From NCBI RefSeq assembly GCF_001456935.1, contig NZ_KQ758483.1, positions 434,001-498,000 of the forward strand: DNA of 64,000 bases. The letters are read 5' to 3'. Made by a program: the position numbers and the translations under genes. Shown in pieces: positions 1 to 9,255 of this stretch; position 1 is the first letter of the stretch, and each line of letters begins with the position of its first letter. Under the pieces are notes generated by a model, which did no database searches, had not been told where the DNA came from, and saw only the letters and a list, made by a program, of their open reading frames with translations. This DNA comes from [Bacillus] enclensis (GTDB lineage: Bacteria; Bacillota; Bacilli; Bacillales; Bacillaceae_B).

Positions 1-40
1 TTTTTCTTCCTTTCCCTGTCAGGAAAAGGAGGAAAAAGGA
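1..40. repeat. Imperfect inverted repeat at window edge
   Basis: A pyrimidine-rich run (TTTTTCTTCCTTTCC) is followed after a few bases by a nearly complementary purine-rich run (GGAAAAGGAGGAAAAA). It could be the terminator of a gene lying left of the window. It is cut by the edge and mostly low-complexity A/G and C/T sequence, so the call is weak. Confidence 0.25.
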
Positions 41-85
41 AACAGAAAATTAAAGGAAAAATTTTATAAAAAGAGAATTTAGAAA

Positions 86-133
86 ACAGTGGAGAAAAGT
101 GGGGGGATGTGGTACATTTGTGATAGAAAGTGG
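86..133 (+). promoter_or_regulatory. Probable MraZ operator (10-bp spaced GTGG boxes)
   Basis: GTGG occurs at 89, 99, 109 and 130, with GTGA at 120, so the boxes are spaced 10, 10, 11 and 10 bp. MraZ is a ring-shaped repressor known to bind direct repeats with a 10-bp period (TGGG-type or AAAGTG-type boxes) in front of its own gene in other bacteria. The position immediately before mraZ and the helical spacing fit autoregulation. No convincing -35/-10 pair was found beside it. Confidence 0.7.
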
Positions 134-144
134 GGGCAGTGCAT

Positions 145-576
145 ATGTTCATGGGCGAATATCAACATAACATTGATAATAAAGGCCGTTTAATAGTGCC
201 TGCCAAGTTCCGCGATCTACTCGGCGATTCTTTCGTCATCACCCGTGGTTTGGACCAATGCTTATTCGGCTACCCCATGGATGAATGGCGCGCACTTGAA
301 GAAAAGTTGAAAGCATTGCCTCTGACAAAGAAAGACGCACGTGCTTTTACACGCTTCTTCTTTTCTGGAGCAACAGAAAGTGAATTGGACAAGACTGGCA
401 GGATCAACATCCCTTCAACTCTTGTCAATTACGCAAAGCTGGATAAAGAATGCATCATCCTTGGAGTTTCCAATCGGATTGAGATTTGGAGTAAGGCTTT
501 ATGGGAAGACTACTTCACAGAGTCCGAAGATTCTTTTGCAGAGCTAGCAGAGAATATGATAGGATTTGATATTTGA
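145..576 (+). CDS. mraZ: Transcriptional regulator MraZ
   Basis: DNA-binding regulator of the division and cell-wall cluster, usually its first gene. The 143-residue product begins [15 protein letters not shown] and has two AbrB-like SpoVT/MraZ domains. The DxxGR motif appears twice, as DNKGR near residue 12 and DKTGR near residue 81. The length equals the B. subtilis protein. The ATG at 145 is chosen over an in-frame GTG at 130 because a GGGGG ribosome site lies just before it and known MraZ proteins start here. Five GTGG-like boxes upstream suggest it represses its own operon. rsmH follows after 37 bases. Confidence 0.95.
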   Translation: MFMGEYQHNIDNKGRLIVPAKFRDLLGDSFVITRGLDQCLFGYPMDEWRALEEKLKALPLTKKDARAFTRFFFSGATESELDKTGRINIPSTLVNYAKLDKECIILGVSNRIEIWSKALWEDYFTESEDSFAELAENMIGFDI

Positions 577-613
577 CAGCTCAAAAACGTTCGATTGGAA
601 AGGTGACGTCAAC

Positions 614-1549
614 ATGTTTAAACATACAACGGTATTATTAAAAGAAACAGTAGATGGATTGAATATCAAAGAAGATGGAGTTTATGTCGATTGTACACTG
701 GGCGGTGCGGGACATAGTGAATACCTGCTGAGCCAATTATCAGATAAGGGGCATCTATACTGCTTCGATCAGGATGAAACGGCAATCCGCCATGCAAGGG
801 AAAAACTTTCACCCTATAAGGGACAGGTGACCTTTGTTCAATCGAATTTCCGCAACTTGAAACATGAGCTTGGACAGCTCGGAGTACATAGTGTAGATGG
901 CATCCTGTATGATTTGGGTGTGTCATCACCGCAGCTTGATACACCGGAAAGGGGTTTCAGCTATCATCATGACGCCCCGCTGGATATGAGGATGGACCTT
1001 GAAGGGGATGTGAGTGCATTCGATGTTGTGAATCACTGGGCTTTCGAAGATCTTGTCCGTATCTTTTACCGGTATGGGGAAGAAAAGTTCTCAAAGCAGA
1101 TTGCCAGGAAGATCGAGGCCGCTCGTGAATTAAAACCGATCGAAACCACTGGAGAGCTTGTTGAATTGATTAAGGAAGGAATTCCAGCACCCGCTAGGAG
1201 AAAAGGAGGCCATCCTGCCAAAAGGGTGTTCCAGGCGATCAGGATTGCAGTCAATGATGAACTCGGGGCTTTTGAAGATTCCCTTGAACAGGCGATTGAT
1301 GTGCTTGGAAAAGGCGGAAGGGTGAGTGTCATCACGTTTCACTCGTTAGAGGACCGAATGTGTAAAACGATGTTTAAAGAGAAAGCATCGGGGCCTGATC
1401 TGCCGCCAGGGCTTCCCATCATCCCAAAGGAATACGAGCCGGTGTTAAAACTAGTCACGAGAAAACCGATATTACCAAGTGAAGAGGAACTCACAGAAAA
1501 TAATAGGGCAAGATCAGCAAAGTTAAGAATTGCAGAAAAAAATAGATAA
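614..1549 (+). CDS. rsmH: 16S rRNA (cytosine-1402-N4)-methyltransferase RsmH
   Basis: Methylates N4 of C1402 in 16S rRNA using S-adenosylmethionine, tuning the ribosomal P site. The 311-residue length matches the family. The N-terminal AdoMet-binding motif [12 protein letters not shown] lies at about residues 24-35. [10 protein letters not shown] and the C-terminal [10 protein letters not shown] stretch are also typical. The ATG at 614, giving [15 protein letters not shown], matches homologues and has an AAAGGTGA ribosome site. A longer reading from 566 would overlap the mraZ end and is unlikely. It lies second in the cluster as usual. Confidence 0.96.
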   Translation: MFKHTTVLLKETVDGLNIKEDGVYVDCTLGGAGHSEYLLSQLSDKGHLYCFDQDETAIRHAREKLSPYKGQVTFVQSNFRNLKHELGQLGVHSVDGILYDLGVSSPQLDTPERGFSYHHDAPLDMRMDLEGDVSAFDVVNHWAFEDLVRIFYRYGEEKFSKQIARKIEAARELKPIETTGELVELIKEGIPAPARRKGGHPAKRVFQAIRIAVNDELGAFEDSLEQAIDVLGKGGRVSVITFHSLEDRMCKTMFKEKASGPDLPPGLPIIPKEYEPVLKLVTRKPILPSEEELTENNRARSAKLRIAEKNR

Positions 1550-1574
1550 AAAAAGGAAATGGGAGGGAGTAACA

Positions 1575-1937
1575 ATGAGTAACTTAGCCAGAAAGGTTGA
1601 AAGGGAGCAAATGTCTGCCCAGACTGCGGGTGTGAATCCCCAGCCGCTTAGAAGAGAACAGCGATCTGTCATAACACCAGGGGAAAAGATTCTTGTTGCG
1701 ATTTTTGCGGTGGTGTTTTGCTTCTTGGCTGTTCAAATCGTACAGACTCAAGCAGCCATATATGATGTTAATAAAGAAGTGCAGGTAATGGAGACGGCTG
1801 TTGAAAAGCAGGAAAAGGCAAACAATGACCTTAAGCTTCAAATCAGCGAGTTAAGTACATATGAACGTATTTTGGAAAAAGCAAAGGAACTTGGACTTAA
1901 CTTAAAAGAAAAGAACGTGAAGGTTGTTGAACAATAA
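1575..1937 (+). CDS. ftsL: Cell division protein FtsL
   Basis: Small bitopic divisome protein that complexes with DivIC and DivIB at the septum and helps activate septal peptidoglycan synthesis. The 120-residue product has a basic cytoplasmic tail of about 37 residues, one membrane span at about 38-56, then an extracytoplasmic heptad-rich coiled coil (about 62-105). The start at 1575 (MSNLARKVE) is preceded by GGGAGGGAG. The sequence is variable in this family, so the call rests on size, topology and position between rsmH and pbpB. Its stop overlaps the pbpB start by one base (TAATG), implying translational coupling. Confidence 0.93.
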   Translation: MSNLARKVEREQMSAQTAGVNPQPLRREQRSVITPGEKILVAIFAVVFCFLAVQIVQTQAAIYDVNKEVQVMETAVEKQEKANNDLKLQISELSTYERILEKAKELGLNLKEKNVKVVEQ

Positions 1938-4138
1938 TGAAAAAGAGACCAAGCATGAACATAGGGGCAGCCATCCTTTTTGGGATTTTCGGCTTGCTCT
2001 TTTTTGTATTAATGGTTCGATTTATTACGATTCAGGTAACGGGCGAGGCAGAGGGGAAAGTGCTCGCTTCTCAGGCAGCTGAAAAATATATTAAAAGCCG
2101 GATACTGGAAGCCCACAGAGGAACCATTTATGATCAAAGAGGGGAAGTCATTGCAGAGGATACTTCAGCCTACACTCTGGTTGCCATACTGAGTCCGACA
2201 GTGACAAGTGACCCAGAAAACCCAAAACATGTAACCGATCCAAAAAAGACGGCAAGTGTACTTTCTGACTATATCGAGATGGACGAAAGTGAAATCTATG
2301 AAAAACTGACAACCGAAGGTGCTTACCAGGTTGAATTCGGTGCAGCGGGAAGGGCACTTACCCATCAGATGATGCTTGATATAAGAGATGAAGAGCTCCC
2401 TGGAGTTACATTCAGGAAAGAAGCGAAGAGGTTTTATCCCAATGGGACCTTTGCCTCCCACCTTATCGGGTTTGCTCAAAAGTCAACTGATGAGGACGGC
2501 AAGCCCGTGACAACAGGCAAGATGGGAATTGAAAAAAGCTTTAATGACGTCCTCGGCGGTGAAAATGGTTCAGTCGAATATAAAAGCGACGTATGGGGCT
2601 ATCTCCTTCCCAATTCTGAAGAGCATGTTTCCCCCCCGAAGGATGGAAATGATATTTATTTGACGATCGACAAGAAAATCCAGACGTTCCTGGAAGAAGC
2701 CATGAATCAAGTGCAAAAACAGTACAAGCCCAAGAATATGTTTGCGATTGTATCGGACCCTAAAACGGGAAAAATCCTTGCGATGTCACAGCGTCCGACC
2801 TTCCACCCCGATACGAGGGCGGGACTGACGGATAACTGGACGAATACCATTGTGGAAGAAACCATTGAACCAGGTTCCACGATGAAGTCCTTTTCGCTTG
2901 CAGCTGCAGTGAATGAAGGGAAATTCAATCCCAATGAAGCATACCAATCTGGGACTTATAAGGTGGATAATGTACCGAATCCCATCCGTGATCACAATGG
3001 CGGAGAAGGATGGGGGTCGATTTCTTTCCTTGAAGGCGTCCAGAGATCATCCAATGTTGCATTTGCCTATCTGTTGGATAAAATAGGATTTAAAGAATTT
3101 GAAGGATACCTTCACGATTTCGGATTCGGGGAACCTACGAATGTCGGCCTGCCCCATGAGGCTTCAGGATCTATTCTTTACCATTATCCAATCGAAAAAT
3201 ATACCACCATCTTCGGTCAGGGGACTACCGTTACCCCTCTGCAGATGATCCAGGCGGAATCAGCGATTGCGAATGATGGAAAGATGATGAAACCATATAT
3301 CATTTCAAAAGTGGTCGATCCGAATACAAAAGAAACAGTGAAAGAAACAAAACCTCAAGTGGCGGGTAATCCCATTACTAAGGAAACTGCCGAGAAAACG
3401 AGAAAATACTTAGAAACGACTGTCACATCAGAACACGGAACAGGTACTAGATTTGCGATAGAAGGGTACAGCGTGGCCGGCAAATCAGGGACTGCCCAAA
3501 TCCCAGACCCTGAAACAGGCGGTTATCAATATGGAAAGGAAAACTATCTGTTTTCCTTTATGGGGATGGCCCCGGCGGATGACCCTCAGTTGATTGTTTA
3601 CGTAGGGATTCAGCAGCCGGAATTAAAACCTACTGAAATCGGGTCCGACCCAGTCTCACAAGTTTTCAAACCTGTAATGCAAAACAGCCTGAAGTACTTA
3701 AATATCAAGCCGCAGGAAAAGGTGAATTTGAAACAGGAACAACTTCCAGATCTGTCAGGCATGAGTGTAGAAAAAGCAAAAGCTGAAATCGAAAAAGCAG
3801 GTGCGGAACCTTTCATTGTGGGGGACGGATCAGAAATAATCAGGCAGCTTCCTCAAGCAGGGAATGAGATCCTCGAAGGAGGAAAGGTCATTCTTAGAAC
3901 GGACGGAGAAGTGACCATACCGGATATGAGAGGATGGTCAATAAGGGATGTCTTCAAGGTAGCGAATATATCCGGTCTTAAAATAAATATGGTTGGCAAA
4001 GGATTTGCCGTAAGCCAAAATATACAGCCTGATTCTCCTGTGAAAGAGGATGAACCGCTCGTAGTGAATTTTGAAACTCCTGAAGAACAGCTGCAAAAGA
4101 AGGATGAAGCGGATGACATGGAAGAAGGAAGGCCATAG
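1937..4138 (+). CDS. pbpB: Penicillin-binding protein 2B, septal transpeptidase
   Basis: Class B PBP that cross-links peptidoglycan at the division septum. The 733-residue product has a short cytoplasmic tail, one membrane span (about 11-30), a PBP dimerisation domain (about 58-235) and a transpeptidase domain. Active-site motifs are visible: S314-TMK (nucleophile Ser314), S371-S-N and K516-S-G-T. Two C-terminal PASTA repeats start near residues 595 and 656, as in B. subtilis PBP2B. The start overlaps the ftsL stop. A strong terminator-like hairpin follows, separating it from the sporulation paralogue spoVD. Confidence 0.96.
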   Translation: MKKRPSMNIGAAILFGIFGLLFFVLMVRFITIQVTGEAEGKVLASQAAEKYIKSRILEAHRGTIYDQRGEVIAEDTSAYTLVAILSPTVTSDPENPKHVTDPKKTASVLSDYIEMDESEIYEKLTTEGAYQVEFGAAGRALTHQMMLDIRDEELPGVTFRKEAKRFYPNGTFASHLIGFAQKSTDEDGKPVTTGKMGIEKSFNDVLGGENGSVEYKSDVWGYLLPNSEEHVSPPKDGNDIYLTIDKKIQTFLEEAMNQVQKQYKPKNMFAIVSDPKTGKILAMSQRPTFHPDTRAGLTDNWTNTIVEETIEPGSTMKSFSLAAAVNEGKFNPNEAYQSGTYKVDNVPNPIRDHNGGEGWGSISFLEGVQRSSNVAFAYLLDKIGFKEFEGYLHDFGFGEPTNVGLPHEASGSILYHYPIEKYTTIFGQGTTVTPLQMIQAESAIANDGKMMKPYIISKVVDPNTKETVKETKPQVAGNPITKETAEKTRKYLETTVTSEHGTGTRFAIEGYSVAGKSGTAQIPDPETGGYQYGKENYLFSFMGMAPADDPQLIVYVGIQQPELKPTEIGSDPVSQVFKPVMQNSLKYLNIKPQEKVNLKQEQLPDLSGMSVEKAKAEIEKAGAEPFIVGDGSEIIRQLPQAGNEILEGGKVILRTDGEVTIPDMRGWSIRDVFKVANISGLKINMVGKGFAVSQNIQPDSPVKEDEPLVVNFETPEEQLQKKDEADDMEEGRP

Positions 4139-4157
4139 TATTCGTTAGAAGAAAGAT

Positions 4158-4245
4158 GGACGATTCGATGTGTTCACTCTTTGCTCAACCGGACGATTTT
4201 CCGAGGGGCAGGGGGCACTGTGAACGAATCGTCCTTTTCTTTTTG
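4158..4245 (+). terminator. Terminator between pbpB and spoVD
   Basis: GGACGATTC...GTTCAC pairs with GTGAACGAATCGTCC across a long loop, with a 5-base bulge in the left arm. TTTTCTTTTT follows the right arm. It would end vegetative transcription before spoVD. Confidence 0.75.
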
Positions 4246-4295
4246 CCCCGGGCAGCAGGGTGAATATCCCCCCTTTATATCGGCAGGCAGTGAAT

Positions 4296-4324
4296 GGTAT
4301 GTCCGATAAAGAAATACATACCCC
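4296..4324 (+). promoter_or_regulatory. Candidate sporulation promoter and inverted repeat before spoVD
   Basis: GGTATGT at 4296 and ACATACC at 4316 form a perfect 7-bp inverted repeat with a 13-bp gap. The right half contains CATAC, the core of a sigma-E -10 element, and the left half lies about 14 bp upstream, a sigma-E-like spacing. spoVD is a sigma-E gene in B. subtilis. The match is partial and the role is inferred. Confidence 0.35.
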
Positions 4325-4374
4325 TCTATGTCCAAGCATATAATGGAACGAGCCATAGAAGGGGAGGTCCATTT

Positions 4375-6291
4375 GTGAAAAGAGTATCGAACGTGACAGT
4401 AAGGAAGAGATTGGCGATTGCTCTGATTGTGGGAGTGTTGATATTTTCCATCATTGACTTGAGGCTTGGTTATGTGCAGTTTTTTATGGGGGATATGCTG
4501 ACAAGCCGTGCCAAAGATTCTTGGAGCCGGAATATCCCTTTTCAGCCTGAACGGGGGAAAATAGTGGACCGGAACGGGGTTGAGTTAGCAAGCAATCAAA
4601 GTGCCCCGACGATATTTGTCGTTCCAAGACAAATAACCGATCCGCAGGAAACCGCTGAGAAGCTGGCGCCAGTTCTTAATATTTCAGTAGAAACTGCATA
4701 TAAATATGTAACACAGAAGGCCAGTATGGTTTTGATTAAAGAAGCAAGGAAGATATCTTATGATAAAGCAAAAGAGGTCACTGAACTAAATTTGAAAGGG
4801 GTTTACCTTGGGGAGGACTCCAAGAGATATTATCCTTATGGAAGTTATTTGTCCCATGTGCTTGGTTTTGCGGGCATCGACAATCAGGGGCTGATGGGGC
4901 TTGAATTATCCTATGATGAAGAACTGACGGGAGATAAAGGGTATGTGAAGTTTTTCTCTGATGCGAAAGGGAAAAGGATGGGGGATATGGCGGATGATTT
5001 CGAAGATCCCGAGAATGGACTTGATCTGAAGCTGACAATTGATACGAAGGTTCAAACGATTGTAGAGAGGGAGCTTGACATTGCACAGGCAACCTACAAC
5101 CCGGACGGAATGATCGCCATCGCAATGAATCCAAAAAATGGTGAAATTTTAGCGATGGCCAGCCGCCCCACATTTGACCCTGCGAATTTCCGGAATGTGC
5201 CTCAGGAAATTTACAACCGGAATCTTCCGATATGGAGTACGTATGAGCCTGGATCAACCTTTAAAATTATCACTCTGGCTGCTGCCTTGGAAGAAAAGAA
5301 GGTAGATTTAAATAAAGAGACGTTTTATGATTCAGGTCATGTCGAGGTGGCAGGTTCTACACTTCACTGTTGGAAAAGAGGAGGGCACGGCAGTCAAACC
5401 TTCCTTGAAGTAGTCCAGAATTCTTGCAACCCGGGGTTTGTAGAATTGGGGGAACGCCTTGGGAAAGAAACATTATTTAAATATATAAAAGACTTTGGAT
5501 TCGGACAGAAGACAGGAATCGATCTTCAAGGTGAAGGGAAAGGGATTCTGTTTAATTTAGACCGTGTTGGACCTGTTGAACAGGCAACCACTGCTTTCGG
5601 TCAGGGGGTCGCCGTAACACCGATCCAGCAGGTGGCTGCCGTTTCCGCAGCTGTGAACGGGGGGACCCTATATCAGCCATACATTGCAAAAGAACTGATT
5701 GATCCCGAAACAAATGAAGTTGTGATGAGAAAGACGCCGCAGGTAAAGAGGAAAGTAATCTCGGAAGAAACATCCAAACAAATCCGTGAAGCGCTCGAAA
5801 GCGTAGTGGCACAGGGTACTGGCGGCAATGCTTTCGTTGATGGATACAGGGTAGGAGGAAAAACCGGGACTGCCCAAAAAGCCAAGGATGGAAAATACTT
5901 GGAGAATAATCATATTGTTTCATTCATGGGTGTGGCACCAGCCGATGACCCTGAGATCGTCGTGTATGTTGCCGTCGATAATCCAAAAGGTACCATTCAG
6001 TTTGGGGGAGTCGTAGCTGCTCCAATTGCGGGAAGCATCATCGGGGATAGTCTTGTTGCTATGGGTGTACCGAAAAGGAAAGATCAGATTGAGAAGAAAA
6101 TGAAATGGGATGATATCCCGTTGATCGAAACTCCTGACTTAATCGGTTTAAACAAAAAAGAGCTTCAGGAACAACTGGTCAACTTAAATCTTGATATCAG
6201 CGGAAGCGGTGATAAAGTCGTAAATCAGTCGCCTGACCCTGGTGTGAAAATCAAACAGGGATCCACAATCAGGATTTACCTGTCTGAATAA
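4375..6291 (+). CDS. spoVD: Sporulation-specific penicillin-binding protein SpoVD
   Basis: Class B transpeptidase needed for spore cortex peptidoglycan, acting with the SpoVE glycosyltransferase in the outer forespore membrane. The 638-residue product has a membrane span at about 11-29, a dimerisation domain and a transpeptidase domain. Motifs are S294-TFK, S350-C-N and K496-T-G-T, with one C-terminal PASTA repeat. The GTG at 4375 is chosen because GGGGAGG lies just upstream and the protein then begins KRVSNVTVRKRL like B. subtilis SpoVD. Upstream in-frame codons lack a ribosome site. It is separated from pbpB by a terminator, so it probably has its own promoter. Confidence 0.96.
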   Translation: MKRVSNVTVRKRLAIALIVGVLIFSIIDLRLGYVQFFMGDMLTSRAKDSWSRNIPFQPERGKIVDRNGVELASNQSAPTIFVVPRQITDPQETAEKLAPVLNISVETAYKYVTQKASMVLIKEARKISYDKAKEVTELNLKGVYLGEDSKRYYPYGSYLSHVLGFAGIDNQGLMGLELSYDEELTGDKGYVKFFSDAKGKRMGDMADDFEDPENGLDLKLTIDTKVQTIVERELDIAQATYNPDGMIAIAMNPKNGEILAMASRPTFDPANFRNVPQEIYNRNLPIWSTYEPGSTFKIITLAAALEEKKVDLNKETFYDSGHVEVAGSTLHCWKRGGHGSQTFLEVVQNSCNPGFVELGERLGKETLFKYIKDFGFGQKTGIDLQGEGKGILFNLDRVGPVEQATTAFGQGVAVTPIQQVAAVSAAVNGGTLYQPYIAKELIDPETNEVVMRKTPQVKRKVISEETSKQIREALESVVAQGTGGNAFVDGYRVGGKTGTAQKAKDGKYLENNHIVSFMGVAPADDPEIVVYVAVDNPKGTIQFGGVVAAPIAGSIIGDSLVAMGVPKRKDQIEKKMKWDDIPLIETPDLIGLNKKELQEQLVNLNLDISGSGDKVVNQSPDPGVKIKQGSTIRIYLSE

Positions 6292-6328
6292 AAGACGTCA
6301 GTGGAAAATTACGAACTAAGTTAAAAGG

Positions 6329-6357
6329 TTGATAGCTTTCAAGACTATTTTTATGTA
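6329..6357 (+). promoter_or_regulatory. Weak candidate promoter before murE
   Basis: TTGATA, a 17-bp spacer and TATGTA lie in the 105-bp gap between spoVD and murE. The -35 is good and the -10 poor. Vegetative expression of murE independent of spoVD would need a promoter here. Confidence 0.3.
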
Positions 6358-6396
6358 AAATATAAAAAGGTTGCTTTCTACCTGTGAGGAGTTGAA

Positions 6397-7860
6397 ATGA
6401 TGAGATTGCACGCTTTGCTGGAAGTACTGCCGTTTTACAAAGTACAGGGTGAAGGAAATCCGGCTATTTCAAACATCGCAAACCACCATAAGAAAGTAAG
6501 GAATGGGGATTTATTTATCTGTATCAAAGGTCTGGAGGTTGACAGCCATTCCCTCGCCCATGTTGCTGAGAAAAACGGTGCAGCTGCTATTCTTGCAGAA
6601 AGGGAAGTGGACGTTGACATACCCGTAATCATTGTGCCGGACACGAAAAAAGCTATGGCTGTCCTGTCGGATCATTTTTATGAACAGCCCTCACATCGTT
6701 TGTTGCTTGTTGGTGTGACGGGCACAAATGGCAAAACCACTACCACTAATCTGATTGATCAGATATTTACGGGTAATGGAATGAAGACGGGACTTATAGG
6801 GACGATGCATATAAAAGCAGGCGACGAGCTTGAGGTGAGTCATAATACGACGCCGGACAGCTTGACTCTGCAGCAGACGTTTCATCGGTTCTGCAAGAAA
6901 GGCGTCAAGTCTGCCATCATGGAAGTTTCCTCACATGCCCTCGATCAAGGGAGGGTGCATGGATGTGACTATGATATTGCCGTTTTCACCAATTTATCTC
7001 AGGATCATCTGGACTACCACCGATCAATGGATGAGTATCGGAATGCGAAAGGCTTATTGTTTTCACAATTAGGAAATACTTATTATAAAAAAACTCCTAA
7101 ATATGCCATCATAAACAAAGATGATCATGCCGCGGAATATTTCATCAGGTCCACAGCAGCTCATGTATTCACATATGGTTTATCAGCGGAAGCAGACTTC
7201 TGCGCACGGGACCTGCAATTGAAACCTTCTGAATCTTCCTTTACCCTGGTCAGTCCGTTCGGGGAGAAGGACATAGTCCTCCCGCTTGCCGGGAAATTCA
7301 ATGTGTATAATGCACTTGCCGCGATTGCTGCAGCTTCTGCTGCCGGCATATCCGTCGAACAAAGTGTTAGGCTGCTCGAAAACGCCCAAGGTGTAAGAGG
7401 GAGATTTGAATCGATTTCTGAGGGTCAGCCTTTCTCTGTGATCATTGATTATGCCCACACACCTGATGGGTTGAAAAATGTACTGGAAACCATTCAGTCG
7501 ATAGCGGCCGGCGAGATCATCGTCGTTGTGGGGTGCGGAGGCGACAGGGACAAAATCAAACGGCCGATCATGGCAGAAATCGCTTGTGAGTACGGGGATT
7601 TCGCTGTTTTCACATCAGATAATCCAAGGACGGAAAATCCTATCGATATTTTAAAAGATATGGAAGCCGGAGCCGTCGGAAAAGAATATAAGTTGATTAC
7701 TGATCGGAAAAATGCGATAAAAGAAGCCATCCTTCAGGCAAAAGAAGGGGACGTTGTCCTCATTGCCGGCAAGGGCCATGAAACTTACCAGATTATCGGG
7801 AATGATGTATATGATTTCGATGATCGGGAAGTTGCAAGACAAATTATAAGGGAGCTGTAA
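6397..7860 (+). CDS. murE: UDP-MurNAc-tripeptide synthetase MurE
   Basis: Cytoplasmic ATP-dependent ligase that adds the third amino acid to UDP-MurNAc-L-Ala-D-Glu. The 487-residue product has the N-terminal Mur domain, central ATPase domain with [13 protein letters not shown] at about 106-118, and a C-terminal ligase domain. D408-N-P-R matches the DNPR motif of enzymes that add meso-diaminopimelate, implying an A1-gamma cell wall. The ATG at 6397 has GAGGAG five bases upstream; a second ATG at 6400 is equally close. It starts a tight run murE-orphan-mraY-murD. Confidence 0.96.
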   Translation: MMRLHALLEVLPFYKVQGEGNPAISNIANHHKKVRNGDLFICIKGLEVDSHSLAHVAEKNGAAAILAEREVDVDIPVIIVPDTKKAMAVLSDHFYEQPSHRLLLVGVTGTNGKTTTTNLIDQIFTGNGMKTGLIGTMHIKAGDELEVSHNTTPDSLTLQQTFHRFCKKGVKSAIMEVSSHALDQGRVHGCDYDIAVFTNLSQDHLDYHRSMDEYRNAKGLLFSQLGNTYYKKTPKYAIINKDDHAAEYFIRSTAAHVFTYGLSAEADFCARDLQLKPSESSFTLVSPFGEKDIVLPLAGKFNVYNALAAIAAASAAGISVEQSVRLLENAQGVRGRFESISEGQPFSVIIDYAHTPDGLKNVLETIQSIAAGEIIVVVGCGGDRDKIKRPIMAEIACEYGDFAVFTSDNPRTENPIDILKDMEAGAVGKEYKLITDRKNAIKEAILQAKEGDVVLIAGKGHETYQIIGNDVYDFDDREVARQIIREL

Positions 7861-7862
7861 CC

Positions 7863-8279
7863 ATGCTCTTTTATGAAGATGTCAAGCAACTCTTTCCACA
7901 TACACGAGGAGTAGAGCTGACGGGGATGGTATTTAAAGCTGTTTCCCCGCTCCCGCACGTCAAACTGGAGAAGGGGTTATTTATTCCATTGGATTCTCAG
8001 ATGAAGCTTTTTGACAGCATCTCGAATGGTGCAGTCGCTTCTCTATGGAAAAGAAGTGAAACGGTTCCTCTATTTGTTCCGAATCACTTTCCTTTATTTC
8101 TGGTTGATGATGTTCATACAGCTTATCAAGAGCTTATACATTTTTATAATCAAAAAAACAAAGAAGAAAAGTGGGAAATTATGACGATGTTTATTTGTAA
8201 TAGTGAATCTGATTTAAAAACAGCAATGAACGAAGAAAACTTGGAAGATATGGACCAAGGTAAGAAAGGAGGGGAATAG
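7863..8279 (+). CDS. MurF N-terminal-domain-like orphan protein
   Basis: Unassigned 138-residue protein placed where many bacteria carry murF, between murE and mraY. Residues about 15-95 read like a MurF substrate-binding domain: GLFIPL near 39-44, [10 protein letters not shown] near 57-66, then [19 protein letters not shown]. It ends without the ATPase domain: no GTNGKT/GSNGKT P-loop and no C-terminal domain, but a polar, acidic-basic tail. So it cannot be a working ligase. It starts two bases after the murE stop with AAGGGAG in the murE end and abuts mraY, so it is translated in the operon. It may be a remnant of murF or a retained UDP-MurNAc-peptide-binding or scaffold protein. The resemblance is by eye. 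Confidence 0.65.
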   Translation: MLFYEDVKQLFPHTRGVELTGMVFKAVSPLPHVKLEKGLFIPLDSQMKLFDSISNGAVASLWKRSETVPLFVPNHFPLFLVDDVHTAYQELIHFYNQKNKEEKWEIMTMFICNSESDLKTAMNEENLEDMDQGKKGGE

Positions 8280-8280
8280 T

Positions 8281-9255
8281 GTGCTAGAGCAAGTTATATT
8301 TTTCACAATTATTATGGCATTTCTCATCACCGTGCTGCTCTCTCCCGTTTTTATTCCCTTCTTGCGGAGGTTGAAATTTGGTCAGAGCATCAGGGATGAA
8401 GGTCCTCAGTCGCATCAAAAGAAAACGGGCACCCCTACAATGGGGGGGATTGTATTTCTTCTATCGATTGTCATCACGACCTTTGTCATGACAGGGAAAT
8501 ACTCAGAGCCGGGCGCTGAAACCTATCTTTTGCTTCTCGTGACAGTTGGATTTGGCCTCCTTGGTTTTCTGGATGATTTTATCAAAGTAGTCATGAAGCG
8601 TAACCTGGGCTTGACTTCCAAGCAGAAGCTCCTGGGCCAGATTGTAATCTCTGCAATATTTTATTTCATCTTTAAGCAGAATGACTTTCCGACCACTGTA
8701 TCCATTCCATTGACAGATATATCATTTGATCTTGGCTGGTTTTATGTAGTGTTCATTATATTCTGGCTGGTCGGTTTTTCAAATGCTGTGAATATTACAG
8801 ACGGACTGGATGGATTGGTATCAGGTACATCGGCTATTGCTTTTGGTGCTTTGGCAGTTCTTGCCTGGAATCAAGGTCAATATGATATAGCGATATTCGG
8901 GGTAGCAGTGGTAGGAGCCGTCCTTGGTTTCCTAGTGTTCAATGCACATCCGGCCAAGGTATTCATGGGCGATACCGGCTCACTCGCACTCGGAGGGGCA
9001 ATTGCTACGATTGCCATCCTTACGAAACTGGAGATCATCCTGATCTTGATCGGTGGAGTCTTTGTAATAGAAACACTGTCAGTCATTCTACAGGTTGCCT
9101 CTTTTAAAACAACGGGAAAACGAATCTTCAAAATGAGTCCCCTGCACCATCATTACGAGCTCGTCGGCTGGTCTGAATGGAGAGTGGTCGTGACATTTTG
9201 GACGGTTGGTTTGCTTTTTGCTGTATTAGGAATCTATATTGAGGTGTGGTTATAA
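8281..9255 (+). CDS. mraY: Phospho-N-acetylmuramoyl-pentapeptide transferase MraY
   Basis: Integral membrane enzyme that transfers phospho-MurNAc-pentapeptide to undecaprenyl phosphate, forming lipid I. The 324-residue length is identical to B. subtilis. About ten membrane spans are evident. Family motifs include the early [43 protein letters not shown] and C-terminal SPLHHHYEL. It starts with GTG at 8281, one base after the preceding stop, with AAAGGAGGGG upstream. Its stop touches the murD start. Confidence 0.97.
   Translation: MLEQVIFFTIIMAFLITVLLSPVFIPFLRRLKFGQSIRDEGPQSHQKKTGTPTMGGIVFLLSIVITTFVMTGKYSEPGAETYLLLLVTVGFGLLGFLDDFIKVVMKRNLGLTSKQKLLGQIVISAIFYFIFKQNDFPTTVSIPLTDISFDLGWFYVVFIIFWLVGFSNAVNITDGLDGLVSGTSAIAFGALAVLAWNQGQYDIAIFGVAVVGAVLGFLVFNAHPAKVFMGDTGSLALGGAIATIAILTKLEIILILIGGVFVIETLSVILQVASFKTTGKRIFKMSPLHHHYELVGWSEWRVVVTFWTVGLLFAVLGIYIEVWL

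Noticed and set aside
4778-5257. 159-residue minus-strand ORF within spoVD
   Set aside because: Shadow of the strongly conserved spoVD coding sequence.
7863-8279. Functional MurF
   Set aside because: It lacks the ATP-binding P-loop and both C-terminal domains.
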